From the NCBI RefSeq assembly GCF_002531935.1, contig NZ_NWSV01000008.1, positions 124,001 to 188,000 on the forward strand: DNA of 64,000 nucleotides, in the 5' to 3' direction. The notes below the pieces were generated by a model. It did not search any database and was not told where the DNA came from. It worked only from the letters and a program-made list of their open reading frames with translations. Source of the DNA: Rhizobium chutanense (GTDB lineage: Bacteria; Pseudomonadota; Alphaproteobacteria; Rhizobiales; Rhizobiaceae). The position numbers and the translations under genes are program-made. Of the stretch, positions 54,530-62,310 are shown piece by piece. Position 1 is the first letter of the stretch. The number at the start of each line of letters is the position of its first letter.

Positions 54530-55573
54530 ATGGAAAACAAGGGAAATTTCGGACAAGCGGCATCGGCGCCTGCGGCGCGCGAGCGTCCGACATTGAAGAC
54601 AATCGCCTTCATGACCGGCCTTGGCGTCACGACGGTGTCGCGTGCGCTGAAAGATGCGCCTGATATCGGGGCGGAAACCAAGGAGCGGGTACGTATGGTT
54701 GCCCGCCAGCTCGGTTACCAGCCGAACAGGGCGGGCGTGCGCCTGCGCACCGGCAAGACCAACGTCATCGCCCTCGTCCTCAGCATCGATGAGGAGATCA
54801 TGGGCTTTTCGAGCCAGATGGTCTTCGGCATTTCCGAAGTGCTGTCCGGCACGCCCTATCATATCGTCGTCACCCCGCATTCGCACAGCAAGGACCCGAT
54901 GCTGCCGGTGCGCTATATTCTCGAGACGGGATCGGCTGACGGCGTCATCATCTCGCGCATCGAGCCGGACGATCCGCGTGTGCGGCTCTTGACCGAACGC
55001 GGCATGCCCTTTGCCACGCATGGCCGGACCGATGCAGGTCTCACGCACCCCTTCCACGATTTCGACAACGAGGCCTTCGCCCATCAGGCGGTGGAACGCC
55101 TCGTCAGACGCGGCCGGCGGCGCATCGCCCTGTTGCAGCCGCCGAGCAAGCTCACCTACTACGCCCATATCCGCATCGGTTTCCAGACCGGCCTGCACGA
55201 TTACGGCGCCGAGGAAGTGCCGCTGCGCATCAACACCGATGCGCCGCTCGCCGACATCCGCGACGTCGTCGAGGTGCTGATGCGCTCGCCGAACGCTCCC
55301 GACGGCATCGTCTGTTCGGCCGGCAGCGCGGCGATCGCCGTCAATGCCGGCATCGAGGCCGCCGGCAAGGCGCTTGGCCGCGATCTCGACATGGTCTCCA
55401 AGCAATCGGTGCCGATCCTCAACTGGATCCGCCCGGAAATCATTACCGCCCAGGAAGACGTGCGTCAGGCCGGCCGCGAAATGGCCAAAGCCGTCATCGC
55501 CCGGATCGACGGCGTCGAACCGGAACTGCTGCAGAGCATCAGCCAGCCGGTCTGGCCGGAGGGTGACAGGTAG
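54530..55573 (+). CDS. LacI-family transcriptional regulator
   Basis: 347 residues. A 20-residue lead precedes the HTH ([23 protein letters not shown], about 20-42) and hinge ([15 protein letters not shown]), then a periplasmic-binding-protein-like effector domain with [20 protein letters not shown]. Divergent from the sugar transporter operon, it is the expected repressor of the whole locus, with an oligosaccharide or its product as inducer. ACAGGG precedes the ATG. Confidence 0.93.
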   Translation: MENKGNFGQAASAPAARERPTLKTIAFMTGLGVTTVSRALKDAPDIGAETKERVRMVARQLGYQPNRAGVRLRTGKTNVIALVLSIDEEIMGFSSQMVFGISEVLSGTPYHIVVTPHSHSKDPMLPVRYILETGSADGVIISRIEPDDPRVRLLTERGMPFATHGRTDAGLTHPFHDFDNEAFAHQAVERLVRRGRRRIALLQPPSKLTYYAHIRIGFQTGLHDYGAEEVPLRINTDAPLADIRDVVEVLMRSPNAPDGIVCSAGSAAIAVNAGIEAAGKALGRDLDMVSKQSVPILNWIRPEIITAQEDVRQAGREMAKAVIARIDGVEPELLQSISQPVWPEGDR

Positions 55574-56123
55574 GGTGACGGCGCAATGGGAGCGAAGAAG
55601 AGCCGCGTCGTGGTGACTGCGGCCGCGGTGTATATTGCCACGCCGCTAGCCAGTAAAAGCGGCTGGTGACTGCTTTCGGCCCGAAGCGGCCATTTGGGCC
55701 ATAGGTCAAGCTATGCTATTCGCGGGAACCAAACTCCCACCGCAGCAGGATTTCCCATGTTTGGACGAACATGGTGCTCGTCGAGGCTTTGGATATCAAT
55801 ATCCTCTACGACCGCCGCGACCTCTCGTTCGCCAAACACGGGGAAGACCATTTGACAGATCATCCGTTCGGCATCTACGGCGCTGCCGGCCGTCACCCCG
55901 CAACCCAAGTTCAAGGCAGAAGGTTGTGGCGACGGACTAAACTTAAACCAGTAGCGTCGAAGCATCGACCCCGTGCCTGTCCTTTGGAGAAAAGTGTTCT
56001 TATTGCGTCCAATATTCAAAAAGGCAATGTCCGCTGTCGGCGCAAAGCAGTCCATCGCAAGGTCCCAACAATCGCCTTTCACTTATCAACAATATCGACG
56101 TTAAGACCGACCTGGAAACCATA
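55574..56123. other. Intergenic region, no convincing gene
   Basis: 550 bp between convergent LacI and LysR stops. A dispersed motif, GACTGCTTTCGGCCCGAAGC, starts at 55670 and contains a small stem. Short readings on both strands (for instance around 55,770-56,080) have no RBS and no recognisable family; lower GC than the flanking genes suggests old, decayed or foreign sequence. Confidence 0.4.
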
Positions 56124-57032
56124 TCAGCCCTCGCCCGCCCCTCTCGATCCACTCCTCGCCAGTTGCTCCAACACTGCCTTGACCTTCGGGTTGCGTCCCT
56201 CGCCGCGCCGCGTGATCGCGTGGATGCTGCGATAGGCGGGTGGCGCGAGAGGTTTGACGATCAGGCTACCGCGGAAATCGCGAAGTGCGAGGCCCGGCAT
56301 CACCGAAATCGAGCAACCGGCTTCGACGAGCGCGAAAATCACCTCGAAACTGTCGCTGAAACCGTTGATGACCGGTTCGAAACCCGCATCGCGGCAGGCT
56401 TGACGGATCGTCTTGCAATAAGCGCTGGAGGCGACGTCGAGCGTCCAGCGTTCCTCCCGTAGCTGGGCAAGTTCGATGACCGGCTCGTTTTCCAGCCTGT
56501 GGCCGACGGGCAGCAGCACGAAGAGCTGGTCCCGGCACAGGAACAGCCTGTCGACGGCGTCGTCAAGCGTGTGCGGATCGAGCGTTATGTCGTCGGCAAC
56601 GACGACATCGGTCTGCCAGACCCTGAGTTCCGCCAGCCCTTCTGCCGGCCCCATCGTCGTCATGACGATATCGAGTGGCGGATGATCGATCGCCAGTTGC
56701 CGCATGGCGGCGGGAATGAAGGACGAGGCGGACGAGGGCTGGGCGGCGATCCTGAGGTCGCCGGCGACAATATTCTGCAGCGCGGCAATATCGGTTCTGG
56801 CTTCCTCTACGATGGCGAAGAGCCGGTCGGCATGTTCGACCAGCCGCCGGCCGGCCGCCGTCAGCGTCACCCCTCGCCCGCGCCGTTCGACCAGCGCAAT
56901 CCCGGTTTCGTCCTCCAACTGGGCTATCTGCTGGGAAACCGCCGAGGAGGAAATGCCGAGCGCATCGGCCACCGCAGCCATCGTTTCCCGGCGCGAGAGC
57001 TCGCGAAGCGTGCGCAATCGGAAAAAATCCAA
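56124..57032 (-). CDS. LysR-family transcriptional regulator
   Basis: 302 residues from TTG 57032, chosen because GGAGGGA lies 7 nt upstream; the protein then starts (M)DFFRLRTLRELSRRETMAAVADALGISSSAVSQQ, split over its HTH. A TTG at 57050 would lie upstream of that RBS. The effector domain is of normal length. It is divergent from the C39/Ddl/ATPase genes and probably controls them through the AT-rich site between. Confidence 0.88.
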   Translation of the reverse strand: MDFFRLRTLRELSRRETMAAVADALGISSSAVSQQIAQLEDETGIALVERRGRGVTLTAAGRRLVEHADRLFAIVEEARTDIAALQNIVAGDLRIAAQPSSASSFIPAAMRQLAIDHPPLDIVMTTMGPAEGLAELRVWQTDVVVADDITLDPHTLDDAVDRLFLCRDQLFVLLPVGHRLENEPVIELAQLREERWTLDVASSAYCKTIRQACRDAGFEPVINGFSDSFEVIFALVEAGCSISVMPGLALRDFRGSLIVKPLAPPAYRSIHAITRRGEGRNPKVKAVLEQLARSGSRGAGEG

Positions 57033-57075
57033 ATCCGGCTCCCTCCGCAATCAGCCATATTCTCTAACCTATATC

Positions 57076-57090
57076 CTTATTTTAATTAAG
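57076..57090. promoter_or_regulatory. Candidate LysR box (T-N11-A)
   Basis: CTTATTTTAATTAAG, an interrupted palindrome with the T-N11-A form, stands out as pure A/T in a GC-rich context. It lies 44 bp upstream of the LysR start and 115 bp from the divergent C39 gene. Confidence 0.45.
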
Positions 57091-57204
57091 TAGACCTGAA
57101 TGAAAACCCACCCTACCGTTGGATTCGCAGCGATGAGGCGACGGCTCGAAAAAAGCCTTGATTGCCGGCCATCCCGCAGATGAGCCACGGGGAATATCGA
57201 CGGA

Positions 57205-57819
57205 ATGCATGAAAGCAGCGTGCCTTATTTCAGCCAATGGGAAACACCCAGCATGACGCTGCCGGTGCTTGCCGAGGGATCGCAGGCTTTGCTCAGCGAT
57301 CCGCTCTGGCGCCATTCGGGAGCCGCGACCATCGAGGAATATGCGCGCTGGGCGGTGAACGTCTGCGGCATGGCCTGCCTGAAGATGATCCTGGCCGCGC
57401 GTGGCGAGATCCATCCCACCCTCGAACTCGCCCGCGCCTGCACGGCTTACGGCGGCTACGTCGTCAACGAGATCGACGCTTCGATCAAGGGGCTGATCTA
57501 CGCGCCCTTCGTCCGCTTCGCGAACGAACATTTCGGGCTCGGCGCGGAGACGATGACCAACGTCGATACGTCAGCCATCCCGGAACTTCTGTCGAAACGC
57601 CGTTTCTTCATCGCCTCGGTGCATTCGGCCATTCGCTGGCCGGAGCAGGAGCCGCCGTCGAGGGGCGGACATCTCGTGTTGGTGACAGCGGCCTCGCAGG
57701 AGACGATCCGCTTCCACAATCCGTCCGGCCATGACGCGGCAAGCCAGGCCGATGTCACGCTGCCGCTTGCCGTCTTCGATCGTTTCTTTGCCAATCGCGG
57801 CATATCGGTCGAGGCCTGA
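57205..57819 (+). CDS. C39-like cysteine peptidase family protein
   Basis: 204 residues. The papain-like C39 order is seen: nucleophile Cys54 in AVNVCGMACLKMIL, His in GGHLVLVTA (about 153) and Asn in FHNPSGH (about 168). No signal peptide, no ABC transporter domain, so it is a free-standing peptidase or transamidase, unlike bacteriocin exporters. It begins SVPYFSQWE, a motif shared by stand-alone C39 proteins. First gene of a plus-strand trio with ddl (33 bp away) and an ATPase gene. Confidence 0.78.
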   Translation: MHESSVPYFSQWETPSMTLPVLAEGSQALLSDPLWRHSGAATIEEYARWAVNVCGMACLKMILAARGEIHPTLELARACTAYGGYVVNEIDASIKGLIYAPFVRFANEHFGLGAETMTNVDTSAIPELLSKRRFFIASVHSAIRWPEQEPPSRGGHLVLVTAASQETIRFHNPSGHDAASQADVTLPLAVFDRFFANRGISVEA

Positions 57820-57852
57820 TTTTTCCGACATCCCATCGCTTCGGAGGCTTTC

Positions 57853-58929
57853 ATGACCCCTTCCCCCAACAGGTTGCGCATCGCCGTGCTTTTCGGCGGC
57901 CGTTCGGCCGAGCACGAGGTTTCCATCCTCTCGGCGACCAACGTCATGGCCGCCCTGGAGCCCGAGAAATATGACGCCCTTCCCGTCTTCGTCACCCGTG
58001 AGGGACAATGGCTGCTGAGCAGCTTCGAGGACGGCCGGCTGTCGACACCCTCGTCAGGCACGGAAATCTGCCTCGTGCCGGGCGGCCGCGGCCGCATGCT
58101 GGCCATGTCGGCCCATGGCGCGCCGGATGAATTGCCGAAGATCGACATCCTGTTTCCCGTGCTGCACGGCCCGCATGGCGAGGACGGATCGGTGCAGGGC
58201 GCAGCTGAACTGGCCCGAGTACCGCTCGCCGGCTGCGGCATCCTCGGTTCAGCCGCGGCTCTGGACAAGGATATCGCCAAGCGCCTGCTGCGGGCGGCGG
58301 GCCTGCCGGTGGCGCGCGCGGTGACGATCCATGAAGGCGCCACCCCTTCGCTTTCTGCGCTCGAAGCCGAGCTCGGCCTGCCGCTCTTCATCAAGCCGGC
58401 ACGGCAGGGATCGTCGGTCGGCGTCGCCAAGGTCCATGCCAGCCAGGAATTCGCCGCAGCGCTCGAGCAGGCCTTCCGTCATGACCGCACCCTGCTTGCC
58501 GAGGAATTCGTCGCCGGCCGCGAGATCGAATTCAGCGTGCTGGAGGATGCCGACGGCAGGCTCTTCGTCTCGCGTCCAGGCGAGATCGTGCCGGCAGAAA
58601 GCCATGGCTTCTACAATTACAACGCCAAATATATCGACGAGAACGGCGCCGCGCTGAAAGTGCCGGCCGACCTGCCGGCGGAGATCGAGGCCGCCATGCG
58701 CGACATGGCCGCAATGGCTTTCCGGGCCGTCGGCTGCGACGCCATGGCACGCGTCGATTTCTTCCTGACATCGGACATGCGCTTCGTCATCAACGAGCTC
58801 AACACCATTCCCGGCTTCACCGATATCAGCATGTACTCCAAGGCAATGGCGGCAAGCGGCGTCAGCTATGCCGAGATCATCGACCGGCTGGTGGCACACG
58901 GCATGGCGCGCGCCCGCAGGGCAGACTAG
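57853..58929 (+). CDS. ddl: D-alanine-D-alanine ligase (ATP-grasp)
   Basis: 358 residues: RIAVLFGGRSAEHEVSILSA at the N-terminus, FPVLHGPHGEDGSVQG, the ATP-grasp domain with LPLFIKPARQGSSVGVAKV and the metal-binding end FVINELNTIPGFTDISMYSK. These match DdlA-type ligases that make the D-Ala-D-Ala peptidoglycan dipeptide. It is outside the division/cell-wall cluster where ddlB normally lies, and follows a C39-type peptidase under a LysR regulator, so a second, special-purpose ligase is likely. GGAGG lies 10 nt before the ATG. Confidence 0.9.
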   Translation: MTPSPNRLRIAVLFGGRSAEHEVSILSATNVMAALEPEKYDALPVFVTREGQWLLSSFEDGRLSTPSSGTEICLVPGGRGRMLAMSAHGAPDELPKIDILFPVLHGPHGEDGSVQGAAELARVPLAGCGILGSAAALDKDIAKRLLRAAGLPVARAVTIHEGATPSLSALEAELGLPLFIKPARQGSSVGVAKVHASQEFAAALEQAFRHDRTLLAEEFVAGREIEFSVLEDADGRLFVSRPGEIVPAESHGFYNYNAKYIDENGAALKVPADLPAEIEAAMRDMAAMAFRAVGCDAMARVDFFLTSDMRFVINELNTIPGFTDISMYSKAMAASGVSYAEIIDRLVAHGMARARRAD

Positions 58930-58932
58930 ATC

Positions 58933-59472
58933 ATGAACAGGTCGGTTCTGATTTCCGGATGTTCCGGCGGCGGAAAATCGACGCTGCTTGCGGAACTTGG
59001 CCGTCGCGGTCATAGGATCGTCGACGAGCCCGGCCGGCGGATCGTCAAGCAGGAGCTGGAGGGCGATGGTGCTGCCTTGCCCTGGGTCGACATGGCGGCC
59101 TTCGCCCGCCGCGCAATCGAAATGGCGACAGCCGACTACGCCACGGCGAGTTGGAAAGCAGGATGGACGTTCTTCGACCGAGGGCTGATCGATGCCGCAG
59201 CAGCACTTCAGCATCTGATCGGGGAACCGGTCCTAGAAAAATTGAGCGCCGCTCACCGCTATAACAGCCGCGTTTTCCTGACCCCGCCATGGCCGGAAAT
59301 CTATGTCACCGACCCCGAGCGGCGCCATGGCTTCGACGAGGCCGTTGCTGAATATGACAGGCTCGCGGCGATCTATCCAACGCTCGGCTACGAGGTCATC
59401 ATACTGCCGAAGATACCGGTCGCCGACCGGGCCGATTTCGTGCTCGACCGCCTGTCTCAGGAAGTGAATTAG
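58933..59472 (+). CDS. P-loop ATPase/kinase-like protein (AAA_28 type)
   Basis: 179 residues with Walker A GCSGGGKST at 9-17, then HRIVDEPGRRIVKQELEGDG, FFDRGLIDAAAALQHL (DR motif resembling nucleoside-kinase LID) and FLTPPWPEIYVTDPERRHGFDEA. This is the small AAA_28 family, thought to be ATPases or kinases of unknown substrate. It starts 3 bp after the ddl stop, so it belongs to that operon. Confidence 0.85.
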   Translation: MNRSVLISGCSGGGKSTLLAELGRRGHRIVDEPGRRIVKQELEGDGAALPWVDMAAFARRAIEMATADYATASWKAGWTFFDRGLIDAAAALQHLIGEPVLEKLSAAHRYNSRVFLTPPWPEIYVTDPERRHGFDEAVAEYDRLAAIYPTLGYEVIILPKIPVADRADFVLDRLSQEVN

Positions 59473-59490
59473 CGGCGTCTCGCCCGCATC

Positions 59491-60108
59491 TCAGCGCCTG
59501 TGAAGAACACACCACTGGAAAGACTGCCGGCCGCCGCCGGGCGTTGTATGCTCTTCGCGCCAGTCGCGCTCCAGCATGAAGGCAGGCGAGAATTCCGCCG
59601 CCAGCGCGGCCGCGTCGTAGCGCTGGACCGGCAAGCCGCTGCACCGTTCCGGCCCGTCCGGCGCGAAGGTCGCGATGATCACGACGCCGCCCGCCGCCGT
59701 GCCGGCTTCGAGCGCGTGGCGATAGTCGAGCCGCTGCTCCGGCTCGGTGAGGAAATGAAAAACGGCGCGGTCATGCCATACGTCGTAGTAGCGCCAGGGT
59801 CTCCATATGGTGACATCAGCCACCACCCAGGCGACGCGGATGGCATCGTAGCCCAGCCGCGCCTTCGCGACATCCAGTGCCGGTGCGGCAATATCGAGAA
59901 CGGTAAGGTCGGACCACCCGCGCTCGATGAGACGATCGACGAGGCTCGACGCGCCGCCGCCGACATCGATCAGTGACGCCTCAGCCGGCAAATGCAACGC
60001 ATCAAGTGCCTTGAGGGACGGTTCCGGTGTCGGCTGATACCAGCTGACGCTGTCGGCCGCCTTCGTGCGATAGACCTCGTCCCAATGCTCCCGCTTCGCA
60101 TCCGTCAT
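59491..60108 (-). CDS. Class I SAM-dependent methyltransferase
   Basis: 205 residues. The N-terminal MTDAKREHWDEVYRTKAADSVSWYQPTPEPSLKALD region is characteristic of small TehB/thiopurine-like methyltransferases; SAM motif SLIDVGGGASSLVDRLIERG near 65-84; and VWHDRAVFHFLTEPE. The substrate may be a small molecule. It is convergent with the ATPase gene, 18 bp apart. Confidence 0.88.
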   Translation of the reverse strand: MTDAKREHWDEVYRTKAADSVSWYQPTPEPSLKALDALHLPAEASLIDVGGGASSLVDRLIERGWSDLTVLDIAAPALDVAKARLGYDAIRVAWVVADVTIWRPWRYYDVWHDRAVFHFLTEPEQRLDYRHALEAGTAAGGVVIIATFAPDGPERCSGLPVQRYDAAALAAEFSPAFMLERDWREEHTTPGGGRQSFQWCVLHRR

Positions 60109-60206
60109 CGGCCATCCCCATCTCTTGCGGCGTCTGATGCTGACCTATCGATATGTAAGCATTGAGCCGTCGGTCACCAACCGCTCTGCGGCCCGAGAGC
60201 CCGGAC

Positions 60207-60716
60207 TCAGGAAGCGAGGTGACGATAAACGAGGTCCCTTGGATCGTCCCGGGGCGCTGCGGGATCAAGCCGAGCACCCAGCCGTCGCGCAACGGCAATG
60301 GAGGCCACGTTGCCCGGCGCGATATAACTGACGAGTGACGGCAGCTTGAGCGTCCCGAAGGCCCAGTCACGCAGCGCCAAGGCCGCCTCGGTCGCATAGC
60401 CCCTGCCCTCATGCCCGTCATAGACGAACCATCCGAGCTCCTTTTCCGGAAAGAGCGGCCCATGGTTGATCCCCACCTGGCCGACGCATTCACCGGTTTC
60501 GGTTAGGTCGATCATCAGCGCCCCATGCCCGAAAAGCTGCCAGAGAGCGACATCGTGGCAGAACATTCCCCACGCCGCCCGCAGATCGAACGGGCCGCCC
60601 ATTCCGGCAGAGCGTGGCGAGGCCATCAGCCGGGCGTACGCCTCGAAGTCGCCGATCTCTGGCATGCGAAGCCTGAGACGCTCGGTCCGAATGGTCATCG
60701 CGTCCGTTTCGAACAT
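60207..60716 (-). CDS. GNAT-family N-acetyltransferase
   Basis: 169 residues from ATG 60716, preceded by GGGAAGG. RimJ/RimL-like acetyltransferase: TIRTERLRLRMPEIGDFEAYARLM, GQVGINHGPLFPEKELGWFVYDGHEGRGYATEAA, where the QxxGxG/A acetyl-CoA loop appears as HEGRGYATEA. It may acetylate ribosomal proteins or a small amine. The longer in-frame reading to 60833 lacks an RBS. Confidence 0.88.
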   Translation of the reverse strand: MFETDAMTIRTERLRLRMPEIGDFEAYARLMASPRSAGMGGPFDLRAAWGMFCHDVALWQLFGHGALMIDLTETGECVGQVGINHGPLFPEKELGWFVYDGHEGRGYATEAALALRDWAFGTLKLPSLVSYIAPGNVASIAVARRLGARLDPAAPRDDPRDLVYRHLAS

Positions 60717-60771
60717 GTCGTCGCCTTCCCTGTCAGGTTGGGTTTGAGTTTCGGATGTTGGACGGACTATT

Positions 60772-61266
60772 CTAGCTTTCAAATGCCGGGGCGAATCGCA
60801 ACGTCCCGCTTGGCGGGGACCCACGAAGCACAATCCGCTGCACCAGCCGCGTATCGAGGTCGAGATACTTGAGTTGCCCGTCGCTGCTGAACCCGACGCG
60901 GCTATAGAGATCGGGATTGCCGATCAGCGCGCAGCCGCTGGCACCCATCGCCTGCAACAGTTCAAGTCCCCTGGCAATCAGCGCTTTACCGATCCCCTGC
61001 CGTTGTCTTTCCGGCTTCACCGATATCGGCCCCAGCCCGAACCAGCCAGCATGTGCGCCGTCGATCGTCACCGGCGAAAACGCGACATGCCCCAGGACCT
61101 CGCCGTCCTGCTCTGCCACCAGCGATATGGTCAGATCGCCTGCCGCGCGCAGCCTGCGGATAATCTCCGCTTCCGTACCGTCGCTGTAGGGCGTCGGCTT
61201 GAACGCGGTCGAGGTCAGATCATGGATCGCGTCGATATCATCGGGTGTTTCGTCTCGGATCAGCAT
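60772..61266 (-). CDS. GNAT-family N-acetyltransferase (YhbS-like)
   Basis: 164 residues from ATG 61266 (MLIRDETPDDIDAIHDL). YhbS-type features: FGLGPISVKPERQRQGIGKALIARGLELLQAMGASGCALIGNPDLYSRVGF (divided here into acetyl-CoA loop QRQGIG and the LIGNPDLYSRVGF signature). It is an uncharacterised small-molecule or tRNA-related acetyltransferase family. Adjacent to a second, unrelated GNAT gene in the same direction. Confidence 0.87.
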   Translation of the reverse strand: MLIRDETPDDIDAIHDLTSTAFKPTPYSDGTEAEIIRRLRAAGDLTISLVAEQDGEVLGHVAFSPVTIDGAHAGWFGLGPISVKPERQRQGIGKALIARGLELLQAMGASGCALIGNPDLYSRVGFSSDGQLKYLDLDTRLVQRIVLRGSPPSGTLRFAPAFES

Positions 61267-61387
61267 CTCTATCCACCACGTTGTTGCGTGCAAAGAGTCT
61301 CTTATCTCATTGAACCGAGGTATCGTAGATCTTGCGGAAATCCGGCACACTCTTCCGCAGAGGATTCGCATCGACGTCGGCCAACCG

Positions 61388-61404
61388 ATCTGGTCAGACC
61401 AACA
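61388..61404. promoter_or_regulatory. FadR/GntR-like palindrome
   Basis: ATCTGGTCAGACCAACA contains the palindrome TGGTC-A-GACCA. It matches the pattern of FadR-type (GntR/FCD family) operators at most positions. It lies about 105 bp upstream of an alpha/beta hydrolase gene; no GntR-family gene is in the window. Confidence 0.4.
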
Positions 61405-61508
61405 GGAACTGGATGTGGAATGTGGATGTGCTCCCCATCTAGTTTTCGCAAACGCCCCGAAATCCGCGGTGACCCGACATCAAAAATTTCGCGAGCGCAT
61501 GACTGAGA

Positions 61509-62240
61509 ATGGAGAGATTCGTGGAAGTTGGCGCGCCTGTTTTATTCGTTCCCGGCATCAATTGCTCGGCGCGACTCTTTCTGTCGCAGTTTCCGGCGAT
61601 CTGGAAATATCGGCCGGTCATGATTGCCGATCACAGAAAGGGAGGCTCCATTGGAGAGATCGCCGACAATATTCTGACGGCAGCCCCGCCCCGCTTCTGC
61701 CTGGTTGGATTTTCCATGGGAGGTTATATCGCCCTCGATATCATGCGCAGAGCCGGAGAGCGCGTCGAGAAACTGGCCCTTATAAGCACCAGCGCCAGGC
61801 CCGACGACGCATCGCAAGCTGCCGGCCGGGCTGAGCGGATTGCCAGACTTTCGGCAGATGCCCCCGACGCATGGATCGAACAGCGATTTCGCCAGTTGGT
61901 CGACCCCGCTCGAGTCGACGATCTAAATCTTATGGGCGTCTATCGGCAAATGGCTCTGGAGGATGTAGGGCGAGACGCGGCGGTGCGCCATTTGATCGCC
62001 ACGCTCGATCGGCCGGATGCCCGCCCCACCTTGTCAGGCATCTCCTGTCCGACGGCAATTCTCGTCGGCGAGGCGGACAGGATTACGCCCCCTGCGCTGT
62101 CTGAGGAGATTGCGGAAAGCATTGCAGCCTCGCGGCTGACGCTCATACCCGACTGCGGACATCTATCGCCGATAGAGCAGCCCGAAGCCGTGACACAGGC
62201 TCTTTTGTTGTTGCTAAACGCAGATCAGCGCACGCATTAA
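61509..62240 (+). CDS. Alpha/beta-fold hydrolase
   Basis: 243 residues. Oxyanion strand VLFVPGINCSARLF, nucleophile elbow GFSMGGYIAL with Ser in GFSMGG, acid in GEADRITPP and His in PDCGHLSPIEQPEAV. Length and order match MhpC/BioH-type esterases. The ATG at 61509 has no RBS; a GTG at 61521 with GGAGAG 4 nt upstream may be the true start. It stands alone, with a GntR-like palindrome upstream and a bidirectional terminator downstream. Confidence 0.88.
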   Translation: MERFVEVGAPVLFVPGINCSARLFLSQFPAIWKYRPVMIADHRKGGSIGEIADNILTAAPPRFCLVGFSMGGYIALDIMRRAGERVEKLALISTSARPDDASQAAGRAERIARLSADAPDAWIEQRFRQLVDPARVDDLNLMGVYRQMALEDVGRDAAVRHLIATLDRPDARPTLSGISCPTAILVGEADRITPPALSEEIAESIAASRLTLIPDCGHLSPIEQPEAVTQALLLLLNADQRTH

Positions 62241-62259
62241 TCAGCTATCGGCCGGACAA

Positions 62260-62287
62260 AAAAGCCCGGCACGACAGCCGGGCTTTT
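62260..62287. terminator. Bidirectional terminator
   Basis: AAAAGCCCGGC (62260-62270) and GCCGGGCTTTT (62277-62287): an 11-bp stem with a 6-nt loop flanked by A and T runs, between the convergent hydrolase and gnd genes. It works on either strand. Confidence 0.85.
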
Positions 62288-62310
62288 CCTCGAACTCTTC
62301 TCGGCAGACC

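Noticed and set aside
55711..56082. 123-codon minus-strand and overlapping plus-strand reading frames
   Set aside because: No RBS, no recognised family, and neither strand keeps a coding-like codon pattern over its length.
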